A stretch of 37,002 nt of DNA from JBECKQ01 sp040235375 (GTDB lineage Bacteria; Planctomycetota; Phycisphaerae; UBA1845). The first letter of the stretch is position 1, and every line of letters starts with the position of its first letter. The notes beneath the pieces are model-generated. The model saw nothing but the letters and a program-made list of their open reading frames with translations. It searched no databases and had not been told where the DNA came from. The stretch is taken from assembly GCA_040235375.1 (NCBI GenBank), contig JBECKQ010000446.1, positions 1 through 37,002 on the forward strand. Direction: 5' to 3'. Both the position numbers and the translations under genes were made by a program. This document shows positions 17,228-25,640 of this stretch, in pieces.

Positions 17228-17983
17228 ATGCCCAGAACGATAACGGTTCACATCCAGCGGCAGGATACGCCGGACAGCGCCCCCTATACGCAGACCTTCG
17301 CGGTGCCTTATGAGAAGGGACTGAACATTACGTCCGTGCTCCAGCGCATCGCGGCGGACCCCGTGACCATCGATGGGGAGCGCGTCGCTCCAGTTGCTTA
17401 CGACGCCTGCTGCCTCGAGGAGGTGTGCGGGGCGTGCTCGATGGTGATCAACGGTCACGTTCGTCAGGCGTGCTCGGCGCTGGTGGACGCGCTGCTCGAG
17501 CAGGAGCCGGAGATACGGCTGCAGCCGATGTCCAAGTTCCCGGTGAACCGCGATCTGTTCGTGGATCGGTCGCGGCTGTTCAAGTCGCTGAAGCGCGTGA
17601 AAGCCTGGGCGCCGGTGGAAGACTACTCGGATCGCGGCCCCGGACCAGGCATGCTTCCGAAGGAGCAGGAGGAGGCGTATCCGTTGGCCAGGTGCATGAG
17701 CTGCGGCTGCTGCCTGGAGGCCTGCCCCCAGTTCAACGACAAGATTCCGTTCGTCGGGCCGCATGCCCTCGGCCAGACGATGCTGTTCAATACGATCCCG
17801 CACGGTCAGCCCCTGGTTGTCGACCGGCTCGACGTGATGGCCGCGTCCGATGGCATCACTGCCTGTGGCAACGCGCAGAACTGCGCCAAGGTGTGCCCCA
17901 AGGGGGTTCCTCTGCTCCAGGCGATCGCCTGGATCGGCCGCAAGACGACCAATCACGCCCTCCGGACCGCACTGAGACGATAA
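17228..17983 (+). CDS. sdhB: Succinate dehydrogenase/fumarate reductase iron-sulfur subunit
   Basis: A 251-residue electron-transfer subunit that passes electrons from the SdhA flavin toward the quinone site. The [2Fe-2S] ligands are C62, C67, C70 and C82. The [4Fe-4S] motif C-M-S-C-G-C-C-L-E-A-C-P (C156-C166) and the [3Fe-4S] motif with C213, C219 and C223 are complete. The N-terminal plant-ferredoxin fold and C-terminal helical domain have normal length. The gene is cotranscribed with sdhA. An exported transglutaminase-like gene, not a membrane anchor, starts 18 bases after the stop. Confidence 0.94.
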   Translation: MPRTITVHIQRQDTPDSAPYTQTFAVPYEKGLNITSVLQRIAADPVTIDGERVAPVAYDACCLEEVCGACSMVINGHVRQACSALVDALLEQEPEIRLQPMSKFPVNRDLFVDRSRLFKSLKRVKAWAPVEDYSDRGPGPGMLPKEQEEAYPLARCMSCGCCLEACPQFNDKIPFVGPHALGQTMLFNTIPHGQPLVVDRLDVMAASDGITACGNAQNCAKVCPKGVPLLQAIAWIGRKTTNHALRTALRR

Positions 17984-18001
17984 CCTGCTTCGGAGATCAC
18001 C

Positions 18002-19573
18002 ATGAGCAGAACATTCGCACGGTTGATCATCGTGTTCGTCTGTGCCTCTTGCGTTGCGCTTGAAGTCGAAGCGGCGCCGGGCGGGCCGATCAACTACGCC
18101 GATCCCCCGCAGGGCGTCTTCATCGACGACTGGATGAGCATCGAGCTTCTGGGCAACAAGGCGGGGTACCTGCACACCGAAGTATCTCGGACGGGCGACA
18201 TGATCGACACGACCTATCTGGCGTCGCTCGTGATCGGAAGAATGGCGCAGCCAGTGACCATGAACCAGCTCCAGACGACGCGCGAGAAGCTGGATGGCAC
18301 ACCCGTCGACTTCGCCTACCAGATGGATGCCTCCGTGCAGAAGCTTCGCCTGCAGGGGGTGATCGCCGATGGCAAGGTGGCCATTCTGTCCGATCAGTTC
18401 GGGGCGACTGTGCGGAACGAATACTCGTTTCCCGAGGGAGCGCTGATGACCTGGGGAACGCTGCTCGCCAGCGAGCGCCACGGCTATGAGCCGGGTACCA
18501 GCTACAAGGTCGACGTGTACCTGCCCGAGATGGCTGCCGATACCGCCTTGCGCATGGACGTGAAGATCGAGGCGAAGGAGCAGATTCAGATCGGCGACCA
18601 GCCGGTCGACGCCATCCGCAGTCGGCAGGTGGTGAAGCTGCCCGGCATAGCTACGGGGATCGAGACACTCGCCTGGACCGACGAGCACGGCACCATCCTA
18701 CGCACGGAATCGAACATGATGGGGCTGAAGCTGGTGATGGCGCGCTGCACGAAGGACGAGGCGCTGGCCGAGTTCACGCCGCCGGAGTTTTTTGTGCCGA
18801 CCATGGTCAAGGTCGATCGGCCCATCGACCGAGAGCGAACGAAGAGCATCGACTACATCCTGCGCCCGCGCGACGCCCGCCTGGGACTCCCGCAATTGCC
18901 GGAAACGGGCATGCAGCACGTCGTCTCTCGCGAAGACGACGCCGTTCATCTGACCGTCCGACGCATCGACCGCGAGCCATTGAGGAAGCTGCCGGCCAGG
19001 GAGTACGGGGACGAGTGGCGGCCTTATTTGGCTCCGAATCCGATCATCAACAGCGACGACCCGGCGGTGACCGAGCTGGCGGCCAAGGCGAAGGGCGATG
19101 TCGCGGGCCCGTACGCGGTGGCCGACCGGCTCCGGCGCTTCGTGACCGATTACGTCAATGACAAGAACCTGGATGTCGGCTTCGCCAGTGCCAGCGAGGT
19201 GTGCCGCACCCGCAGCGGCGACTGCACGGAGCACGCTGTCCTCCTGGCCGCATTGGGCCGTGCGTGCGGGATTCCGACGCGCGTGGCGGTCGGGCTCATC
19301 TACGTGCCCAGGTTCGGGGCTGACCGGGATGTCTTCGGATTTCACATGTGGACGCAGTTCCGCATCGGCGAACAGTGGGTGGATTTCGACGCGGCCCAGG
19401 AGGAATCGGACTGTAATCCGACGCACATCGCCTTCAGCACCAGTTCCCTGCATAACATGGGGATGGGGCAGATGGTGTTCCAGCTCGCGAACGTGATTGG
19501 GAACCTGAAGATCGACGTTCAGAGCGATGACGCCGAGTCTGACAAACCCGTGACCACCGCTCCGGCGGAGTAG
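18002..19573 (+). CDS. Exported transglutaminase-like protein
   Basis: A 523-residue protein with an N-terminal signal peptide (about residues 1-25, hydrophobic L-I-I-V-F-V-C-A). A long beta-rich region of no recognised family (about 30-340) follows, then a C-terminal transglutaminase-like cysteine-protease fold. The catalytic triad is evident: C408 in S-G-D-C-T-E-H-A, H448 in F-H-M-W-T-Q-F, and D463 in W-V-D-F-D. In bacteria such proteins act as peptidases or amidases more often than as crosslinkers. Substrate is unknown; a periplasmic location is inferred. It starts 18 bases after sdhB, close enough for shared transcription, although no functional link to succinate oxidation is obvious. Confidence 0.85.
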   Translation: MSRTFARLIIVFVCASCVALEVEAAPGGPINYADPPQGVFIDDWMSIELLGNKAGYLHTEVSRTGDMIDTTYLASLVIGRMAQPVTMNQLQTTREKLDGTPVDFAYQMDASVQKLRLQGVIADGKVAILSDQFGATVRNEYSFPEGALMTWGTLLASERHGYEPGTSYKVDVYLPEMAADTALRMDVKIEAKEQIQIGDQPVDAIRSRQVVKLPGIATGIETLAWTDEHGTILRTESNMMGLKLVMARCTKDEALAEFTPPEFFVPTMVKVDRPIDRERTKSIDYILRPRDARLGLPQLPETGMQHVVSREDDAVHLTVRRIDREPLRKLPAREYGDEWRPYLAPNPIINSDDPAVTELAAKAKGDVAGPYAVADRLRRFVTDYVNDKNLDVGFASASEVCRTRSGDCTEHAVLLAALGRACGIPTRVAVGLIYVPRFGADRDVFGFHMWTQFRIGEQWVDFDAAQEESDCNPTHIAFSTSSLHNMGMGQMVFQLANVIGNLKIDVQSDDAESDKPVTTAPAE

Positions 19574-19656
19574 CACGGGGTGTGTTTACGAGCGTCCGGA
19601 TCGTGCCACAGACTCCCCTGAAACCGTTACGATCCGCAGTATGCGGGTCTTACGGC

Positions 19657-19684
19657 TTTTCACGGAGCCTGCGGCCGGTACAAT
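19657..19684 (+). promoter_or_regulatory. Candidate promoter for the coiled-coil protein gene
   Basis: TTTTCA (19657-19662) and TACAAT (19679-19684) are 16 bases apart within a 214-base spacer. The -10 matches TATAAT at five of six positions and the -35 at four of six. The rest of the spacer has no gene. Confidence 0.35.
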
Positions 19685-19787
19685 AACTATACGACCCGAG
19701 CCGCCGTTTCCGTGGGCACCCGCCACCGGCGGTGAGAATCGATAGCCACACGCCCCGGCATCGCCCCGCGATCGCCGGCAGTCGAAC

Positions 19788-21716
19788 ATGCTGCGGGAGA
19801 GTCACGTGACTAAGGCTTTTGCTGTATTGGTTACCGCCGGCATCGTAGTCGTGCTCGGCGGGGCGGCGTATTTCTTCCTTCCCACGCTTCAATCGTCCCG
19901 GCGCATTGTGGACGAGCGCGCCGACGAGGGCGCCGAACGGGCCCGCCGGCTGCTCGACAAGTACGAGCCCGACGCCGACTATTATGCCACGATGGTCGAG
20001 AAGGCCGGCGTGAATGCGACCGAGAGCGGCCAGTCGCTCGATGACTGGTTTGCCCGGCAGCGGCCCACCTCTGAGGATTCGCTCCAGGCGGAGGCGGACC
20101 GGCTCAACGACATGCTGGAAGGTTCGCGCCGGCGGCTGAACCATGCTCGGCAGGAGCTTGCCCGGCTGGCGCCCGGTGGGCAGGAGGTACCTCAGAGCCC
20201 CATTCGTTTCGGCGGCAACGTGGCGCAGCAGGCCGGGTGGATGCAGAAAGGGCTCGCCGCTCGCGAGCCGTTCGCGAAGGAGAACGTGCAGTATCTCAAG
20301 CAGAGCCTATCCGCCGCGAACCAGGCGACGTCGATAACGGATGGTGGCGCCAGCGCGTCGGACAACCTGCAAGCCAATCGAATGAAGGCAGTCGCGCTCG
20401 ATCAGCAGGCCGGCGCCGAGGCTCGGCAGGCGGAGCGGCTCGCGGACGAGGCGTCGCAACATCTCAATGACCTCGCGGCGACAGCCAACCTGATCGCCCG
20501 TGTCAAGGGATCGGAAAAGCTGGTGGCCGGCAGCGGCGTTGAGGATCGCATTTCGGCCACCCAACAGAGAATCGATGAACTCACGCGGCATCGCGATGAG
20601 CTGGACGGCCAGATCACCGATCTCGAGGGCAAGATCGCCCAGACCCGCGACGAGATTCAGAAGCAGCTTGCCGCCGCCAGCGACGCCCAGGCGCAGATGG
20701 ACGACCTGGAGCGTCATGGGCTGGACTACGAGCACGCCGACGCGGTGGAACGCTTCCGCCAGGAGTACGACCAGTACGCGAAGACGCTTCGCGAGGCGTC
20801 GCGCCGCGCGGCCGACTTGCAGCACGGCATGCTGTCCAACGCGAAAATCGATCCGGCCGGCGGCTACCTCGATGGCAAGTTCATCAGCGAGCCGGCCTCC
20901 GCCGAGATCGAGTACACCGCGGGCCTGGATGAATTCGAGGGCCAACTGGCCAGCCTCAAAATGCAGCGCGACGGCGCCGGACAAATCCTGGAGTCCACGC
21001 AGGCCGAGCTCGACCGGCTCAACAGGCTGGTCGGGAGTCTGCAAGCCGAGGAGAGCAAGGCGGCCCAGCGGTTGCAGGACCTGCGCGAAACCGCCCGCAC
21101 GCAGCTCGAGGCGTACATCGCGAAGCGCAGCGAGGTGACGGCGGCGGAAGACAAGGCCATCAACACGTACAAGCAGTCAGCGAGGGCGTACAAAACGGCG
21201 GAGCGCAGCGCGCGGGCTCGCACGCAGAACGTCCCCCCCGGTGCCGTGCAGCCCGGCAAACCATCACCGTACGAACTGGTCGAGCAGGACCAGTGGCTCG
21301 CGGCGCGAGTGCTGTGCCAGGCGGCTCAGGCGAATCTCGAGGCATCGATGGTGCTCTACAACCGCTACAGCGGCTTGAAGGCGGCGAGCAGTCTGCTGAG
21401 CAGCGTGCAGAACGACGTGACGCTCAGTGACATCTCGCTTGATGACATCGCCCGGCAGATCGCGGAGGCCCAGACGCAGGGCAAAGAGCTGGTCAACGAT
21501 GCCGCCGACGCGCTGGAGAAGTCCGCCCGCGACCTTCGCAACCATTGGACGGTGGCGGCGACGCTGGCCGCGGCCGACTACATGCTCGCCCTCTACGGCG
21601 AGCCGCAGATGGTCGAGGTGGCCATGGCCAACTACCGGGCGGTTGTGCAGGGTCGCGAGAACGATCCCTACGTCCAGCCGTTCGCCCAGCGCCTTGAAGA
21701 GCTCCGCAACCGCTGA
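19788..21716 (+). CDS. Membrane-anchored coiled-coil protein, unknown function
   Basis: A protein of up to 642 residues with one N-terminal transmembrane segment (about 10-31) and no second one, so most of it should face the periplasm. The body is almost all alpha-helical and rich in Ala, Glu, Gln and Arg with heptad-like patterning. Strong coiled coil spans about 100-230 and 255-330, and again 370-450. The last 200 residues are less regular and could form a helical-repeat domain. No enzyme motif is visible. GTG 19806 has GGGAGA five bases upstream and may be the real start; ATG 19788 lacks such a site. The gene stands alone between the transglutaminase and NCS2 permease genes. A structural or tethering role is only a guess. 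Confidence 0.72.
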   Translation: MLRESHVTKAFAVLVTAGIVVVLGGAAYFFLPTLQSSRRIVDERADEGAERARRLLDKYEPDADYYATMVEKAGVNATESGQSLDDWFARQRPTSEDSLQAEADRLNDMLEGSRRRLNHARQELARLAPGGQEVPQSPIRFGGNVAQQAGWMQKGLAAREPFAKENVQYLKQSLSAANQATSITDGGASASDNLQANRMKAVALDQQAGAEARQAERLADEASQHLNDLAATANLIARVKGSEKLVAGSGVEDRISATQQRIDELTRHRDELDGQITDLEGKIAQTRDEIQKQLAAASDAQAQMDDLERHGLDYEHADAVERFRQEYDQYAKTLREASRRAADLQHGMLSNAKIDPAGGYLDGKFISEPASAEIEYTAGLDEFEGQLASLKMQRDGAGQILESTQAELDRLNRLVGSLQAEESKAAQRLQDLRETARTQLEAYIAKRSEVTAAEDKAINTYKQSARAYKTAERSARARTQNVPPGAVQPGKPSPYELVEQDQWLAARVLCQAAQANLEASMVLYNRYSGLKAASSLLSSVQNDVTLSDISLDDIARQIAEAQTQGKELVNDAADALEKSARDLRNHWTVAATLAAADYMLALYGEPQMVEVAMANYRAVVQGRENDPYVQPFAQRLEELRNR

Positions 21717-21850
21717 CCCGCAGCGGAAATCCCGTATCTGCTTCCGGTTTTGGCTGGATGCCCGGCGCGAGGTCGATATGATCGCCCCCGGCCGAGCGCG
21801 TGCTATGCGTGTGGCACTCGCCGGCCATCTATGAGCGGGCGGCGGATCAC

Positions 21851-23449
21851 ATGCGACTCTTCGTCAAGCGCGATCTGGACGGCTTCTTCGGCCTCTTCAT
21901 CGACAACCTCGTCCAGCTTCTGCTGATCGTCTTTCTGTGCAGCAGCTTCTGCGGCATGAACGGCGATTATGCGTGGCTGATCTACAAGCGGATCCTGCCG
22001 GGAGCCGCGGTCTCGATTCTGATCGGCAACGTGTTCTACGCGTGGCAGGCGCATCGGCTGGCGCGGCGGCTCGGCCGGGACGACGTGACCGCGCTGCCGT
22101 ACGGCATCAATACGCCGTCGCTTCTGGTGTACGTCTACTTTGTCATCAAGCCGACGTTCGACCAGACGGGTGATGCGGTGCTGGCTTGGAAGATGGGCCT
22201 GCTGGCCTGCCTGGGCAGCGGTATCATCGAGTTCGCCGGCGCGTTCGTCGCCGAGAGCGTCCGCCGGCACACGCCGCGCGCCGCACTGCTTTCCACGCTG
22301 GCGGGCATTGCCATCGGCTTCATCTCCATGCTGTTCGCCTTGCAGATCTGGGCGCAACCGTTGATTGCGATGGTGCCGCTCGGCATCGTGCTCATCGCCC
22401 TGTTCAGCGGGATACGCTTTCCGCTGGGCCTGCCCGGCGGGCTCGTCGCGATCATCGCGGGCACCATGCTCGCCTGGGTGCTCCCGGAAGCCTGGACGGC
22501 CAAGACGATGTCGCTGGCCGCGCCGGTCGGTCTGGCCGCGCCCACGTGGTCGGGCGGCGATCTGCTATCGGTGTTCGATCTGCCAAAGGCCCAGTGGCTC
22601 GGCTTCATGTCGGTGATCATTCCGATGGGCTTGTTCAACGTCGTGGGGAGCTTGCAGAACATCGAGTCAGCCGAGGCGGCGGGCGACAGCTACAGCACGC
22701 GGTCGTCGCTGGCGGTAAACGGAATCGGTACGATCCTCGCGGCCGGGTTCGGAAGCTGCTTTCCCACGACGATCTACATTGGCCACCCGGGCTGGAAGGC
22801 GATGGGGGCGAAGGCCGGGTATTCGACACTGAACGGCCTGGTAATCACCGCCATCTGCCTGACCGGCGCGCTGACGACGGTGAACAGCGTCGTGCCGATC
22901 GAGGCCGGCATTGCGATCGTTCTGTGGATTGGTGTGATTATCACGGCGCAGGCGTTCCAGGCGACGCCTCGCGAGCACGCGCCGGCCGTCGCGATCGGCC
23001 TGTTTCCGGCAATCGCTGCCTGGGGTGTGGTAATCGCGGTGGGGGCGGCCAGCGTGGCCGGCGGTACGACGCTGCAATCGCTGTTGGCCGGTAATCCGCA
23101 GCAGGGCCTCAGCGGGTTTCCACTTCACGGGCTGCTGGTGATGGACCGGGGCTACATCTTCACGTGCATGATCCTGGCGGCGGTGACGGCGTTCCTGATC
23201 GATCGGCGGTTCTACACCGCGGCGGTATGGATGGTCATCGCGGGGTTGCTGACGCTGGTCGGCCTGATGCACGCTTACTCGCTGACAGGCAACAACATTG
23301 ATTACCTGCTGGCCTTCAACCGCCCGCCGGCCGGTGCAATCTCGTACCGCGCGTACGAGATCGTGCTCGCGTACATTGCCACGGCGATTGTATTCGTGCT
23401 GATCGGTCGCTACGCCCGAGGCCGCACGGTCGCGTTCGATCACGCCTAG
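21851..23449 (+). CDS. NCS2-family permease (xanthine/uracil/AzgA-like)
   Basis: A 532-residue multi-pass transporter of about 12-14 hydrophobic segments. Family signals include D-D-V-T-A-L-P-Y-G-I-N-T-P near residue 75, a glutamate/aspartate-bearing helix (N-V-V-G-S-L-Q-N-I-E-S-A-E-A-A-G-D), and then F-G-S-C-F-P-T-T. These are the positions that bind nucleobase and couple it to ions in NCS2 proteins. The substrate is probably a purine or related ring compound but cannot be fixed from sequence alone. ATG 21851 is chosen; the open frame extends to 21800 without a transporter-like segment. No purine-catabolism gene is nearby. Confidence 0.83.
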   Translation: MRLFVKRDLDGFFGLFIDNLVQLLLIVFLCSSFCGMNGDYAWLIYKRILPGAAVSILIGNVFYAWQAHRLARRLGRDDVTALPYGINTPSLLVYVYFVIKPTFDQTGDAVLAWKMGLLACLGSGIIEFAGAFVAESVRRHTPRAALLSTLAGIAIGFISMLFALQIWAQPLIAMVPLGIVLIALFSGIRFPLGLPGGLVAIIAGTMLAWVLPEAWTAKTMSLAAPVGLAAPTWSGGDLLSVFDLPKAQWLGFMSVIIPMGLFNVVGSLQNIESAEAAGDSYSTRSSLAVNGIGTILAAGFGSCFPTTIYIGHPGWKAMGAKAGYSTLNGLVITAICLTGALTTVNSVVPIEAGIAIVLWIGVIITAQAFQATPREHAPAVAIGLFPAIAAWGVVIAVGAASVAGGTTLQSLLAGNPQQGLSGFPLHGLLVMDRGYIFTCMILAAVTAFLIDRRFYTAAVWMVIAGLLTLVGLMHAYSLTGNNIDYLLAFNRPPAGAISYRAYEIVLAYIATAIVFVLIGRYARGRTVAFDHA

Positions 23450-23743
23450 CACACGCCTGACTCATGCCGCAGGGAGTGCGGTCACGCGGCTCGCGAGCGG
23501 CTGGCGGACCGGTGGAAATGCCTGTAAGCTCGTGCCCCGTAAGACTTTGTGCTGGCTGAGCGGGCACCGGACCTTCCGAAGATCGCCGGTCACGCGATCG
23601 TTGCGGAACGGGATAACCCAGCACTCCATGCAGGCAGGGCACAGAAGCTGGCCGACGAGCGCGACCAGCCGCCGCGGCATGCAGTCTCGGAAACGTCCTG
23701 CGATTGATCGATTGTTCAACCTCCACGAGGAGTCTGGAAGGCG
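23450..23743. other. Intergenic spacer with a weak minus-strand small ORF
   Basis: The 294-base spacer separates the NCS2 permease from the symporter. On the minus strand a 72-codon frame from ATG 23680 to 23462 contains C-P-A-C-M-E-C-W and a further R-C-P, which looks zinc-ribbon-like. It has no good ribosome site and overlaps the likely symporter promoter. I do not call it a gene. GGAAGG just before ATG 23744 is the probable ribosome site of the symporter. Confidence 0.3.
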
Positions 23744-25603
23744 ATGCATCTGGCCGGTCTTGATTGGGCGGTGTTGGCTGTCTGCGTCGTGGTGATTTTC
23801 GCCCCCGCGATGTTCTTCGCCCGGCGGGGTGGTCGCAGCGTGTCGGAATTCTTCGCATCGGGACGGGCTGCGCCATGGTGGCTCGTGGGCACGTCGATGG
23901 TGGCGACGACGTTTGCCACGGACACTCCGGGTCTGGTGACCCAGCTCGTGCGGGAGAAAGGCATCGCGTATAACTGGATCTGGTGGGCGTTTCTGCTCAC
24001 CGGTATGGCGACCGTTTTTTTCTACGCGCGCCTTTGGCGCCGGTCGGGCGCGTTGACGGATCTCGAGTTCTACGAGATTCGGTACGCCGGGGCCCCGGCC
24101 GCTCTCGTTCGCGGCTTTCGCGCCCTCTATCTCGGGCTGGTATTCAACTGCTTCATCATGGCGACGGTCACGCTGGCAGCGGTGAAGATCGCGGCGGTGC
24201 TGCTGGGCGTCCCGCCATGGCAGACCATCACTTTCGCCATCTGCCTGTGCACGCTGGTGTCGGCGGTGTCCGGACTGTGGGGCGTCCTCGTGTCGGATCT
24301 CGTCCAGTTCGGCCTGGCGATCACGGGATCGATCGCCGCGGCGTGGTATGCCCTTTCGCTCGATCAGGTCGGTGGCATGGATGGCCTGCTCCACAGCATC
24401 CGGCCTGAGACGCTGAACCTGCTTCCGGACTTCAACCAGAAGGGGCTGGTGCTCGCGGTGCTGATCATTCCGCTGGCCGTGCAGTGGTGGGCGGTGTGGT
24501 ATCCCGGTGCGGAGCCTGGGGGCGGCAGCTACATCGCGCAGCGGATCCTGGCGTCGAAAGACGAGCGGCACGCGGCGGGAGCCACGCTGTGGTTCAACGT
24601 GGCGCACTATGCGCTGCGCCCGTGGCCGTGGATCATCGTCGGGCTGTGTTCGATGCTCGTGTTTCCGGAGCTGGCCGATCTGCGGAAGGCGTTTCCGCAC
24701 GTGAGCGCCGACCTGGTCAAGGACGACATGGCATATCCAGCCATGCTTACATTTCTGCCGGCGGGGGTTCTCGGGTTGGCGGTCGCCTCGTTGCTGGCGG
24801 CGTACGTTTCGACAATGTCCACACACTTGAACTGGGGGGCGTCGTACCTGGTGAACGACTTCTATCGCCGGTTCATTGCCCCGGACGCTTCCGAGCGGCA
24901 ACAGGTCTGGATATCACGCTTCGTCACGCTGGTGCTCATGCTGCTGACGGCGCTGGTCTATCTGCTGCTCAATTCCTCCCGCCAGGGATTCGAGGTGATT
25001 TTGTCGATCGGGGCGGGGACCGGTCTGATCTACCTGCTGCGCTGGTTCTGGTGGCGGATCAACGCGTGGAGCGAGATTTCCGCGATGATCAGCTCGTTCG
25101 TCGTGTCGGTGCTCATCCTCGTGTCAAACCACTTTCTGGCCGCAGGCTGGATGGCCGCCGGGTATCGCGACGCGATGCTGGACCAGGGACTTCTCGAACA
25201 GGTGAACGGTGTCACGCGGATTCCGGGGCATATCGGGCTCATTGTGACAGTCATTGTCACTACGATCGTGTGGGTGCTGGTGACCTACCTGACGGCGCCC
25301 GCCCCGTGGGAGACGCTGGTGTCGTTCTACCGGCTGGTCCGGCCGGCAGGTCCCGGGTGGTCGTCGATCCGCAGAGAAGCCGGCTTGTCGGCATCGCCGG
25401 ACAGCCTGGCGACCTCCCTGCTGGCTTGGGTGCTTGGCTGCATGGCGGTATACTCGGCCCTGTTCGGCGCGGGCAGCCTGCTGTTCCATCAAACGAGCCA
25501 GGGCGTCGTGCTCGTAATCGTGTTCGCGGTCAGCACGGCCGCGTTGATTGCACTATTATCATGGAGTTGGCGGCCGACGCTGCCGACGTTCACCAAACAA
25601 TGA
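23744..25603 (+). CDS. Sodium:solute symporter family (SSS) transporter
   Basis: A 619-residue transporter with about 13-15 hydrophobic segments in the SSS/LeuT-fold order. S-V-S-E-F-F-A-S-G-R follows TM1, as in SSS proteins (the R-S-x-x-D-F-F-x-A-G-R pattern). An A-A-Y-V-S-T-M-S-T-H-L-N-W-G stretch in TM8 holds the Ser/Thr residues that bind sodium. The stop lies 37 bases before a secreted GH20 hexosaminidase, so the transported solute is likely an amino sugar or derived oligosaccharide released by that enzyme (inference). A near-start GGAAGG supports ATG 23744. Overall length is at the upper end of the family because of a C-terminal extension with extra membrane segments. Confidence 0.87.
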   Translation: MHLAGLDWAVLAVCVVVIFAPAMFFARRGGRSVSEFFASGRAAPWWLVGTSMVATTFATDTPGLVTQLVREKGIAYNWIWWAFLLTGMATVFFYARLWRRSGALTDLEFYEIRYAGAPAALVRGFRALYLGLVFNCFIMATVTLAAVKIAAVLLGVPPWQTITFAICLCTLVSAVSGLWGVLVSDLVQFGLAITGSIAAAWYALSLDQVGGMDGLLHSIRPETLNLLPDFNQKGLVLAVLIIPLAVQWWAVWYPGAEPGGGSYIAQRILASKDERHAAGATLWFNVAHYALRPWPWIIVGLCSMLVFPELADLRKAFPHVSADLVKDDMAYPAMLTFLPAGVLGLAVASLLAAYVSTMSTHLNWGASYLVNDFYRRFIAPDASERQQVWISRFVTLVLMLLTALVYLLLNSSRQGFEVILSIGAGTGLIYLLRWFWWRINAWSEISAMISSFVVSVLILVSNHFLAAGWMAAGYRDAMLDQGLLEQVNGVTRIPGHIGLIVTVIVTTIVWVLVTYLTAPAPWETLVSFYRLVRPAGPGWSSIRREAGLSASPDSLATSLLAWVLGCMAVYSALFGAGSLLFHQTSQGVVLVIVFAVSTAALIALLSWSWRPTLPTFTKQ

Positions 25604-25640
25604 TCGAAAGCGGCCTACGACAAAGGAACCAGACAGGCAG

